DNA of 64,000 nucleotides from Ehretia macrophylla (taxonomy: Eukaryota > Streptophyta > Magnoliopsida > Boraginales > Ehretiaceae), in NCBI GenBank assembly GCA_037974665.1, contig CM075778.1, positions 7,057,001-7,121,000 of the forward strand, in the 5' to 3' direction. The notes beneath the pieces were generated by a model. That model was given only the letters and a program-made list of their open reading frames with translations. It ran no database searches and was not told the origin of the DNA. Made by a program: the position numbers and the translations under genes. Of the stretch, positions 1 through 10,146 are shown piece by piece. Each line of letters starts with the position of its first letter. The stretch's first letter is position 1.

Positions 1-1381
1 CACATTAGAATGTTGGCGTGCCCATCGTAAGGGAGTGTCTCTTATAGTGGTGTCTAATCCGGTCTATATATCGTGGGCTGGTTGAGTAAGGATATTTTTC
101 AAGGTTAAAAAAAAAAAAAAAAAAAAAAACTACTTTCTTTTGAACAATCCTTGTTTGATACATCTTTGAGACTCCGCAGCAGTCGCATCATTGTCGAAGT
201 TTTGGCCCAATTCAATAGGCCATTATGAAATGGGCTAAAGCATCGAGCTAAGCAATCCAGTGGACTTTGTCTGTATTTACGCCCCATTTCTACTTCTTTT
301 TGATCCAATTGCTTATGAGAGACGGAAAAGAATTGATGAAACTTCTCGTGAGTCGATCTAATATGAATTTGTTAGATATAAATCAAATCAAATCACATCA
401 AATCTTTTGTTATTAGGTTATGTTGACTATATAGATTTGTCGTAAATTATCTCATCTGTTAGTTTAATAACAACAAAGTCTTGCCTAAGTGTCTTCGCTC
501 AACTCATATTAGATCGTCATACATTCAGACATTTTAATAGGTTATGAGTCATTTTCTAACATGTTCATATCATTTCAAACGATTTTTTTGTATTTTATTC
601 TCAATTGGAACAACCCGTACTCTTTCTTGTAACACTTTGTTCCTAATCCTTTCCTTCCTAGAAGTTGTTTGATATAATTGAAAGAAAAAAAAAAAAAAAA
701 CTCAAAACTAGAATGTGCATAGTTGACTAAAATTTATATATATTTTTATTTCATAGTTGTGATATAAGTTTCTCTAAACAATTAGTAGGAAGTAAAATAG
801 CAAAAAAATTCAGGAGCTTGTTCATTACTATCATGATATAAAGTTCTCATCTTAATTACTTTGACATATGGTGTTCATAACCAAATAAATTAACTCTTAG
901 ACTTGCAATTTAGAACTCTTTTTTCTTATCTATGTCCGTTCTAATTAGAGTTAGAGTTAAACATACATTTTCTTCTTCTTTTCTTTTTTCAAAAAGATAG
1001 GACACTTTCACCCGTATAAAAATTGCAATATTTTCATTTATGATAATGAAGCACACAACCTATCATGTGGAAAATAAAAAGAAATAAGCATATTATTAAG
1101 GAATTTATTATGGACTTGGTATGTTTAGTCTCGCAATTTACAAGTGGAAATACACGTATATATTCAAATGTGATTTCAATAAATTTTTTACTCCTCAAAT
1201 TTATGTTTGGTTTTAGATCTTAACATAAAAACACTTGTGCTTTGCAAAAGCTAAGAATATAAACTTTAAAAAATGTGATTTTTTTATGACGATGATTTTA
1301 CTTTATGTACAACCCTCTTAATGCACTTTAAAGTTACCAACCTTGTAGTGCGCTTTAATAGATGTTAGAGATTAATCAAGA
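1..1381. other. AT-rich intergenic DNA, no gene seen
   Basis: Stop-rich AT-rich sequence in all frames. It holds a poly(A) run at about 106-129 and another at about 683-700. A short open frame on the - strand near 130-308 contains some ordinary-looking peptide but runs into the poly(A) tract and has no recognisable domain, so I do not call a gene. Confidence 0.6.
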
Positions 1382-2392
1382 ATAGCCTCTGAATAGGGAT
1401 AACAATAGGGACGCGTTTTGTGGGGTACTCATCCTACCCCAGCCCCTGCCTTTGTCTCAAACGGGGGGAGATTGGGGTGAGAAATAGGGAATGGGGCGGG
1501 GGGTGGGGATTAACTTTTAATCCCCGCACAAGAGAGGGACGGAGTGCGGGGATAAATATTTTTCGCCCCACATAAGCCGCCCAACATACATATGTATTTA
1601 TTTTTATATATTTAGTTTTACATATGTATTAAAATTCTAAATATAAAAATATAAAAAATTGACATTAGATAAAGTATGATAAAAAATAGAGGAGAAAAGA
1701 GATTATTCAAAATGATTTTATAATCATTATTTTAATGAAGATCAATACATAGCATTAATTGAGATTTGTTTTCATTTTACATAAATAACTTCATTTTACT
1801 ATTGATTACGATGGATTTAAAAAATTTATTAGTTGTTCCTAGTTGTACATCAAAATAGTTTCAAACGACATAATTAAGGACGAATCTGTAATTACTATTA
1901 TATGTGGCATGCGATAACTAAAAAAAATTATAATAATCAATACGTTCCCATAACACAAAGAAGTATTCTTTTTTCACATATAATTCTCATACACAATGGT
2001 TTTAGTTAGAATTTATTTTAAATTCTTAAGATTCAATTATGATAAATTTATTTTTACTATTTAACTACAAGCATAACGCTCGATATATGATTAATATTTA
2101 ACTTTTATTTAAAATATTTTTTTTTATATTTATGAGCACTATAATTTTAATTTATATTTTGAAGTTAATGGTTTAAATTAAATTTAATATTGTAAGGTTT
2201 AAAAAAAATAAAAAAATATGCGGGTAATCCATATTCCCCATGGGGATTTGGGGACGGGGAAAGGGCGGGGGATGGGGATATAAAATGCAGGGGCGGGGCC
2301 AGTATTGAGGGGACTTTTTATGTGGCGAGTGCGGGATATGGGGATAGATTTTCCGCCCCAAACCCACCCCATTGCCATTCCTAATCAAGAGC
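1382..2392. mobile_element. Non-autonomous hAT-like element with GC-rich subterminal islands
   Basis: Two G/C-rich islands (about 1420-1580 and 2215-2375) built of short variants of ggggatggggcggg face each other across an AT-rich centre. The left edge tagggataacaataggg (from 1394) and the reverse complement of the right edge, taggaatggcaatgggg, form a degenerate terminal inverted repeat. The 8-mer aatcaaga occurs at 1374-1381 and 2393-2400, as expected of a hAT target duplication, although about 12 bases separate the left copy from the clear inverted repeat. Subterminal arrays of short GC-rich motifs are typical of hAT transposase binding regions. No transposase is present. Confidence 0.55.
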
Positions 2393-2542
2393 CATAAGAA
2401 TTGTAGATTATCCTTCAAAACTTTAATCAGTACTTATCAATCCACTCAACCTTTGCGGCTTAATTGTCGCATCCTTATCTTCATTAAAAACATCAGTAGT
2501 TTTCTACTTTTCACAATCTGATGAGAGACTGTTTGATCTGAC

Positions 2543-2612
2543 AGACGGACCAATGTCTTATTACATGTGAGACCCATCCTATATTTTTTTAAGGCTATTG
2601 TCCGTCTATCGG
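2543..2612. repeat. Short inverted repeat
   Basis: gacggaccaatg near 2543 is matched in inverse by attgtccgtc near 2601, giving arms of about ten bases around a 50-base centre. It may be the remains of a small palindromic element. It lies directly before the spaced repeat array. Confidence 0.3.
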
Positions 2613-2669
2613 ACCAAATATTATTCCAATCTTATATTTCAAAAACTAATGCTACGGAACATTATGACA

Positions 2670-2885
2670 CTTTTAATATTCATATAAATAAGTTCCACAT
2701 ACAGCATACGAGACATTTTGACACTTTTGATATTCAAATAAATAAGTTCCACATACATATGAAACTTATTCTTCGCTTAAATAAGTTTCGCATACAAAAG
2801 AATTTCACTCTTCACATAAATAAATTTCATATACACACAAAATTCAATTTTTATATAAATAAATTTCACATATATATGAGACTTA
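2670..2885. repeat. Five-copy spaced repeat with core ataaataagttccacata
   Basis: The core recurs with small changes near 2685, 2741, 2779, 2818 and 2858, at spacings of about 56, 38, 40 and 40 bases. An open frame on the + strand through this region reads as a repeated peptide (INKFHI), which is a by-product of the DNA repeat. No coding function is inferred. Confidence 0.5.
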
Positions 2886-3435
2886 CTCTTTTTCTGAGCC
2901 ATACGTTCCGGTGCAAACTTTTTCGAAAGCTAATAGTGTCATGAGCTGCTACAAACGTACGTTTACATGTCGACAAAAAACACGGCTTGTAACTTTATAG
3001 CACAAACAGGGTCATGTGAAGCTGAAGAAATTCCGAAGTAGGAGAGCAGACGAAAACAGCAACAACATCGGGGCCTGCTACTAACGAAAGGCCACACGTG
3101 TCTTTTCTCAAATGCCACTTGTAAACCCCTTGTAAAGAAGTCCATAGAGCACAGCAGCATTTTTATTTTCTGCTTTGTCAACACTTGTATCGATTTGACC
3201 ATGTTCTGTACGACTGTACTTTTTTTTTGGTTGAAAATTTCACAATTTACTCTAGTGCTATGCTATAAATTGTAGAGATAAAATTGGTGTTTACAGCTCA
3301 TCTTCGTCAGAGAACAATTGGCATCTGAACCTCTACATTCTTTGTCCAGTGTTGATAGGTTTCTTTCTCATAACATAGGTCTGGTCTGATCTGGTTATTC
3401 ACTCCAAGCAGGTAAAAAGGACGGTGTTGTACGAA

Positions 3436-3835
3436 GGGTAAATTTCACACTTAATTTCTATTGTTTAAATATTTTTTTATTATAATTTTTAATATTTTAA
3501 AAAATTCATAATTTTATTTAATATTTATAAAAGTTATTTAAAATAATCCTTATTATTCAAACTTAGCCAATTTGGTTTATATTATTTTTTAAAAAATTTA
3601 ATTTAATCCCTATTATTTTCTAAAAAAATTCAATTAAATCCATGTATGTTATGCTTATTTGGAGACTAAATGAAATTTTATGAGAAATAGTAAGGATTAA
3701 ATTGGTTAATTTTAAACAATAAAAACCATTTTGAATTACTTTATAAATATTAGAAACCTCTATGAATTTTTTAAAATATTAAGGATCAACTTAAAAAAAA
3801 TAACAAACAATGAGAACTAAGTGTGAAATTTACCC
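3436..3835. mobile_element. Mutator-type MITE, 400 bp, copy 1
   Basis: The left end gggtaaatttcacactta reappears inverted at the right end (taagtgtgaaatttaccc), and the inverted similarity continues inward. Flanking 9-mers ttgtacgaa (3427-3435) and ttgtgcgaa (3836-3844) differ at one base and fit the 9-bp target duplication of Mutator-like elements. There is no coding capacity. Related copies lie at about 9683-10056 and 14049-14452. Confidence 0.8.
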
Positions 3836-4009
3836 TTGTGCGAACATGTACAAGGGCAAGAGGGATAATGCAATGAAATACCATTTTTGCTTTTACTTGC
3901 AATTTGACCATTGTCCAGACCATTTTTTTTTCTTTTATTGATTTCCAGCTGGTTCATTAGAATGTAATCGTAGTAATGTAATTTTTTGTCCTAACCAAAA
4001 AGTATGTTG

Positions 4010-4667
4010 TGTCACGTCTTGAGTCTATAATCTTAGGTTTATGAGCGAGATTAGTATTGTAAATATTAGAAAAAATTATTTAGTCGTTTTTCTACAGATC
4101 CAAAATAGTTAACCAAAGTTATTACATATACTTACAATACCTACTTATAAACCATACTATCTCTTACCGATGTGGAATGTCACATACTCTCCCTGTTAAG
4201 GACTTATTGACATCCTCGTTAGGGGCACATACACTCAAGACCAATTAGGCGGTACAGTATTCTAGAAGTGTCTCTTACGAGTTTAAGAGGTAACTCTTAC
4301 CGCCTTCTTAATGTAGCAATTTGTCGCACATAACACTTAGTTTCCGCATTAACTAGTGTCTGGCTCTAATATCATTCTGTCACGCCCCGAAGTACTTTGT
4401 CCTGCATAGCACTTAGTTCCCGCATCAACTCCCGCATAGCACTTAGTTCCCGCATCAACTAGTGTCTGACTCTGATATCATTTTGTCACACCCTATGCCC
4501 AGAACCCCAGACTTATGTGCGAAACTAGTATTGTAGGTACAAGAAATAACTATATGAGCATCTTTTCTACTGACTCAAAATGATTAACTCAAGTTATTAT
4601 TTATACCTATAATACTTACTTATAAACCACACAATCACACTATCTCCCACCGATGTCGAATGTCACA
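4010..4667 (-). mobile_element. TRIM (miniature LTR retroelement)
   Basis: Two direct repeats of about 175-184 bp (4010-4184 and 4484-4667) begin TGTCAC and end GTCACA. Read on the - strand they start tgtgacattc.acatcggt, a common plant TRIM LTR start. Directly inside the right repeat the - strand reads as a tRNA-iMet-like primer site (aatgatatcagagtcag). The roughly 300-bp interior has no coding region and contains a duplicated stretch next to the primer site. I see no clear target duplication. It is an old, non-coding fossil. Confidence 0.65.
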
Positions 4668-5554
4668 AGTAGTCACACTAATTTTTCTTATAACCAAAAC
4701 TCATTCCCGACTTGTCATTATACATGAAGCAATGAAATTTCTCAAGCATACAAATTTGCTAATCCAGGTCATGTTATAAGGGCAAAAATGGCATTTCAAT
4801 TCATTATTATTATTAATCAAAAATCACAAAAGGAACATAAAGTGTAGGGACTAGTGGAGAGATTTTAAATTCATAAAAAATTGTTTGAGACTTATTATAT
4901 TTCTGACGGACAAGAATAACTTTTCCCCTTTGACGAAGCATGTAGCTTTTCATAAGTTCCAAATATTAGGACAAAGTTTTCAAGGATTTACGGAGGCCTT
5001 CTCCAACTACGTTATTCTCATAAAAATAAAAGAAATTCATATGCTAAAATTCTCTAACATAAATGAACAACAAAATGAAATAAAAAAGTTGTTAAAGTAA
5101 AATTAAAATATAAATTCTCTAAAAATATAAATTCATAGAAAATAAGAAAGTTGTACTGAAACTAAAATAGGGACTTAGAAAAAGAAATTAGCTCCAAACT
5201 CCTTAATTTTAGGAAACAAATAAAGAAGTTGTTGGAGATGGTTTTTACACATTTTGTGAAGTGAACTTTTACACCATATTGACAAAAAAAAGGAAGTTTT
5301 TACACAATGTTTGGATTGAGAAAGTTTGTTCAAAAGATGCAATTGTTTGAGACATATGTCACTATCACATATAGTGGTTGTAACTATAACATTATAGCGG
5401 GACCCATGTTACACTACAGTAGACCCTATCTGCTTAAATGAGCGTTTGGGAGTGCAACCGTTTGATTTATAAAATGGGTGGAAAGAGAAGGCTGTTATAC
5501 TCTTTGTACAATGTAACATTTTGCTTGAATTTTTTTTTAAAAAAAATTAATATT
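4668..5554. other. AT-rich intergenic DNA
   Basis: No gene or defined repeat recognised. A short + strand open frame near 4885-5100 has no domain and the base composition of its flanks. Confidence 0.5.
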
Positions 5555-5636
5555 TAGGGAAAATTTCACAATAGTCCTCAATATTTACTCATTTTTTGAA
5601 ATTCGTTCTTGTCATTCCAAAAGTTACGTGCTTGAC

Positions 5637-6756
5637 TAGAGGTGGCATTTGGGCCGGGCTGACACAAGCCCAATTCAGCCCAGCACACGAAAATTCGGGC
5701 CCGGCCCAGCTCGAATGAAAGTGGGTTCGACTCGGCTCAACCCACCACATATAGGTGGGTCGAGCTGGGTCATATATTTTTGGACCCAGCCCATTTGTGC
5801 CTAAGCCCATTTGTGTCCAAATCCAGCCCAGCTCAGCCCATAAACTCAGCCCAGCCCAGCTCGAGCCCAGCTCAGGCCTAATTCAAGCCCAGATAAAACC
5901 CATCTTAAGATTATAATTTGTATATGTAATTTTTCTTATAAATAGTTAGTGTATTCAACTTCATTTTACTACAAAACTATATATTTATTTTACTGCATAT
6001 TGTCTCTTTATTTTACTACAAGAGAATACACAATATCTATGGTTATGGGAGAAGAAAATCTTTCACAACGATTACGTTCAAATGTTTGGAATCATTTTAC
6101 TTACTTTGAAGAACATGGGTATGTAATTTGTAACTATTGTAAACGTAAATATATATTTCGTCGTCAATTTGAAACTGAAACGCTTGTAAAACATCTTGTA
6201 TCTCAACACTCAAATGTTCTAAACTATTTTAATCTTCAACCACCGCCACCACCACCACCAACAGGTCCAACACCCGCACAAGGAACATAATAAAATAGAG
6301 AACTTCACCAACTTTCTTCAAGTAATTATATAATGTTCTTTTTTTATGTTTATTAGTAACGTATCCGTGTCTCGTGAACTTGTGATTTGTTAAGTAATAT
6401 TTTATCATTTATATATATATATTATCAATCAACTTATGTCTTGTTAATTGTTAAATTAACTTTTTCGTAAAAAAAGGTTAAGTTTAAGCTTTTTTCGTTA
6501 TTAATCCAACTATTAAAATTTAGAACACACTAATAAAAAATAAAGATAAAAAGATGGGTTGGCCCAACCCAGCTCGGCCCAGCTCGCGACTCGTGGTAGC
6601 GGGCTCGTGGGCTGAGCTGGGTCCTATATTTCAAGAATTGAGCCCAGCCCAGCTCAGCCCACTAAACATATGTGCCGAGCCGGGCTCATTTTTCTTAACC
6701 CACGATTCGGTCGAGACGTGCCAGGCCGTGCCAGGCTGGCCCATTTGCCAGCTCTA
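5637..6756 (+). mobile_element. Non-autonomous hAT element keeping a BED exon, copy 1
   Basis: A perfect 8-bp target duplication tgcttgac flanks it (5629-5636, 6757-6764). The left end tagaggtggcatttgggcc pairs with the reverse complement of the right end, tagagctggcaaatgggcc. Dense subterminal arrays of cagcccagctc-type motifs occupy both ends. The interior encodes only a BED zinc finger; the catalytic and dimerisation parts of a hAT transposase are absent. A second copy of the same deletion derivative lies at 53388-55417. Confidence 0.9.
6039..6290 (+). CDS. BED-type zinc finger peptide, remnant of hAT transposase N-terminus
   Basis: This 83-residue open frame starts at the ATG at 6039; the frame is open further upstream without similarity. 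It carries the BED finger signature: VWNHF, then CNYC about 15 residues later, and HLVSQH as the histidine pair. In the hAT family this domain binds the subterminal repeats of the element. A run of prolines follows and the frame then stops, so the catalytic RNase-H-like fold and the C-terminal dimerisation domain are missing. It could be a single exon of a once longer gene. The protein, if made, would be a DNA-binding fragment only. I see this as transposon-derived, not a host gene. Confidence 0.6.
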   Translation: MVMGEENLSQRLRSNVWNHFTYFEEHGYVICNYCKRKYIFRRQFETETLVKHLVSQHSNVLNYFNLQPPPPPPPTGPTPAQGT

Positions 6757-7020
6757 TGCTTGACTCTCAATTTTCACTAATAGTGACACAGTTGGAGCAA
6801 ATTGCACAATAGTCTTCAATATTTACTCGTTTTTTAAAATTCATTCCTGACATTCCAAAAGTTACGTGCTTGGTTTCCAATTTCTCCAAATAGTGAGATA
6901 GTTAGTCCCTACCGTTAAACTAATGTCAAAATTGGATGAAAAATGGTCATATTCATGTGCATTTCTTCCATCTATATTTTGATTTTCTCTTCATCCCCAC
7001 TCAGACCCTGCCCCTTTCTT

Positions 7021-7245
7021 CACACACATACACACCAAAACAAATCCCTCCAATAAAAGACCCATCCCAACCTATGCCCCCATCTGTTACACTTATTACA
7101 CCTTACCCTACACACATTATCACATGCACGTGTGCACCCTCGCATACACATACAACTACATGCACACAAAGTCACACACATATACACATACACAACCACA
7201 ACACTTACACATACACGCCAATATCGAAATACAAACATACATTGA
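7021..7245. repeat. Degenerate CA-rich simple repeat
   Basis: Long stretch of cacacacata / acatacac variants. Open frames on both strands here (H, T, P-rich on one strand, C, V-rich on the other) are repeat translations and not genes. Confidence 0.75.
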
Positions 7246-7314
7246 CTTAATTGGGATTGGGTGTACAGATTGTTCTGTTAGGGATGGAGTGGCGGATTAG
7301 AAGGGTGAGAGATT

Positions 7315-7867
7315 CAGGGGCGGTTTTAGGGAGGGACCGGCGCCAACCTCCAAAAAAAAAGAAAAAAATTAATGGAATTTTTTAAACAAAATTAGATTTG
7401 GTCCTCTTAATAAATATTTAAAAAGTAATAAAAGCTTTCAAAAATATGAAATTAGCTTGGTGGTTAGTTACAAATAGTATTATGTTGATGGTTGGGGTTC
7501 AAGTCACCATAATTGCATTTATTTTTATAGTTTTAGCTATGAATAAAAAAGAATTAATATTTAAAGAACTCTTCTAACTAGTTTCGAACTCATAACATCT
7601 TATTTAATATCTAACCATTAAACTAAAACTATTATCTATTGCATCAAGCCAGATCTTTTAATATTTATTAATTATTTTGCTTATCAAATCTTTTAAAATA
7701 TCCTAATATGAAATCATAACCAAATTTTCTTTAATAAAACTGTAAAAAAAATATAAAAATATAAAAATTGAGTCTCTTTTCTATTAGACCAAAAAATATT
7801 ATATAAAAAATACTGTACAAAAAAAAAATTTCGGCCCCCCAATATTAGATTTCTGGGTCCGCCGTTG
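7315..7867. mobile_element. hAT MITE of the caggggcgg-end family, 553 bp
   Basis: A perfect 8-bp target duplication gagagatt flanks the element (7307-7314, 7868-7875). The ends caggggcggttttaggg and caacggcggacccaga (right end, inverted) match imperfectly. Inside are two inverted tRNA-like stretches (gcttggtggttag ... ggttcaagtcacc near 7455-7505, and an inverted relative near 7590-7640). There is no coding region. Confidence 0.8.
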
Positions 7868-7922
7868 GAGAGATTGGTGACATGTAAGGGTATAGAATTA
7901 TACATATAGTCCCTATTATTTT

Positions 7923-9683
7923 TGTTAGTGGCAACTAATCTTAAGAGGGGGGTGAATTAAGATTATAGCAAAGTATTGTTATTTAAAAAACTACTACAAT
8001 CCACAAAAATCTATTTGAGACAATTTATCAAACACTTTGTGTGGACAACTTGATAAGAGATATTATGATTAACAAAATCACACACAAGCGCAAGATAACT
8101 ACTCTAAACAATATATAAGACAATGTATGTAAATAAAGTAGGGAGATAGAAATGAAACTCAGTATTTTCAAGTGATTCGAAATCCCGAAGGCCTAGTTCA
8201 CTACCTAGAGTCTTCTTCCCCTTGGGATTTTAAGACTCCATTATGATGCTTCTTCAAAAGTTGGTGAAGCACAAATCAACTACAACAATCTCTTGAGTTC
8301 ACAAGAGATCAACAAAAGCCTCTTCAAATGTAGGTAAGACTTTAAACCTACTAACTTTACCCTTTGAATCCACAAAGGATTTGCCCACACTCTTCTCTTT
8401 ACAAGGATTCTCTCAATCCTAATCTAGAGCCCAAAATTGTATACAATACAAATATTGAGTGTTTGTAAGATAATACAATGAAGTACAAACAAAACTCCTT
8501 AATGAGTAGATAAATACAATTCAAATATTTGAATGTTTAATAGATTTGCAAGTTATAACTCAAGTTTAGTGTATATTGATTGAAATATATGAAATTTGAA
8601 GCTTATAATCAATATATGATATTTTCGAGTTGTTGGAAGAGTTATTTGATGAAATTAGTTGGTTTGGTATTTAAAGAAAATGTTGTAACGGCTCATTAAC
8701 CGTTATTTTTCAAACTTCTGACAATGTCGGACGAGCAGTCGGTTGGGAACTTCATCCGGGTTGACTCGTCCAACACAATCAAGATAAGTCGGTTGAGTAG
8801 TCTCGTTCGACATGAATAGTATCAAATAGTGCCAGTTTTTCAAGTTTGCAAAATTGAGCCCAAAATCCAATTTTTTAAAATTAAAACGTTTAGGCACTTC
8901 AGAAATACTTATTCTAAAGTGTTTACAACATTTTTAACACTTCAAAATGTTTTATAAACTCTTGTGGAAAGATTAACACTGATTTTTGTAATCAAGAGTT
9001 TAAAGCAAAATTTCAATCGAAAAATCAATCTTTTGAAGATAAAATATTTAAACGTTTTAAGAGCATTTCTTCAAAAGATATTCCAACCCATTTACTATTT
9101 TAAAACCTTTTCAAAACTCTTGAGGAGAGATTTAAAAATATTTTTGGAAGATTACCAAAAGCTTGAACCATAAAATACAAAATTAAGGGAAACAACATTT
9201 TTAAGCCTTTGACCTTTATGCCGCCACGTCTCCATCCTTATAACACCACTTCGTCTTCATGTCTTCAAGTCTTGATTCTTGCAATATAATCTTCATTTCT
9301 TCAACTCTTCAAGACTTCAATTCTTCATACTTGTGGTGATGTTGATCATGTATTCAATAATGGCCAAAATAATTTGTATCTTATCAATCTTGCATCTATT
9401 CTTTAATCAAAACCATTTACTTCTTTCGTGCAAGATATTCTTCATCTTTCAACACCAAGCATCCACAATATATTTTGGCTCATAATATCATTAGTACACT
9501 ATAATCCACACAAGCCAAAATATTAAAGTATAATTTGGCTTATAATGATATATACATTTAATGCACAAAACCAACATTCGTGTAATTTAAGCATGTAAAC
9601 ACATTAGTACAAACACACTTACAAATCAAATTTTACTTGATTTGTTATCATCAAAATCTTTTTTTTTTTGGCTTAAGGCCAAT
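7923..9683 (-). mobile_element. Solo LTR of Sirevirus (Ty1/copia) type
   Basis: It begins tgttagtggcaactaatc and shares taagagg.ggtgaatta and gagacaatttatcaaacact with the LTRs of the Sirevirus at 27496-40838. Stretches near 8950-9160 match, in inverse, the LTR at 46203-47498. On the - strand a TATA-like stretch (tttaaatacc) lies near 8670. The far end near 9640-9683 (ttgttatcatcaaaatc, then ggcttaaggcc) matches the LTR edge of its relatives. No internal region is present, so this is a solo or truncated LTR. It is older and more diverged than the full element. Confidence 0.7.
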
Positions 9684-10056
9684 AGTTTTCACATTTTTTT
9701 CAAGTTAGTCCTTAATATTTCAAAAAAATATATTAGTTCCTAATATTTATAAAAGTGATTCAAAATGGTCCATATTCTTCAAAACTAGTTAATTTAGTCC
9801 CTATTATTTTCTAAAAGTTTTAATTTAGTCTTCAAATAGGGGTCATGTGTAGGGACTAAATTTTTTTTTTTTTAGGAAACAATAAGGACAAAATTAAAGT
9901 TTTTGAGAAATAATAAGAACCAAATTGATTGATATTGAATAATAGGGACTATTTTGAATCATTTTTGTAAACATTGAGGACTACTATGAATCTTGTGGAA
10001 TATTATGGATGATATTGAAAAAATATATAAACTATAGGGACTAAATATGAAATTTG
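9683..10056. mobile_element. Mutator-type MITE, copy 2
   Basis: Interior blocks such as aaaagtgattcaaaatgg and the inverse pairing of the two halves match the elements at 3436-3835 and 14049-14452. The left edge abuts the LTR end and is worn; the right edge is actatagggactaaat followed by a diverged end. No clear target duplication is left. Confidence 0.6.
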
Positions 10057-10146
10057 GGTTAGTGGTACTAGTGTGTGAGACTGATATGTGTTTGTATATG
10101 CACTATGCGAAGAAAGAATTAAACGGAAAAGGTGAATAAAAATACA

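Larger units (their letters stand above)
5562..6912. repeat. Two tandem copies of a ~110-bp repeat, the first split by a hAT element
   Basis: The block reading caatagtc.tcaatattta through aagttacgtgcttg occurs at 5562-5636 and again at 6801-6872. Joined across the hAT insertion, copy 1 continues at 6765-6800 and copy 2 continues to about 6912. The locus therefore carried a tandem duplication before the hAT element landed in copy 1. A degraded inverted relative can be traced at about 12060-12205. Confidence 0.6.

Noticed and set aside
105-308. Possible retrocopied gene next to a poly(A) run
   Set aside because: The poly(A) lies on the wrong side for the - strand frame, and the peptide has no recognisable domain.
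7020-7250. Overlapping open frames on both strands
   Set aside because: They are products of the CA-rich simple repeat.
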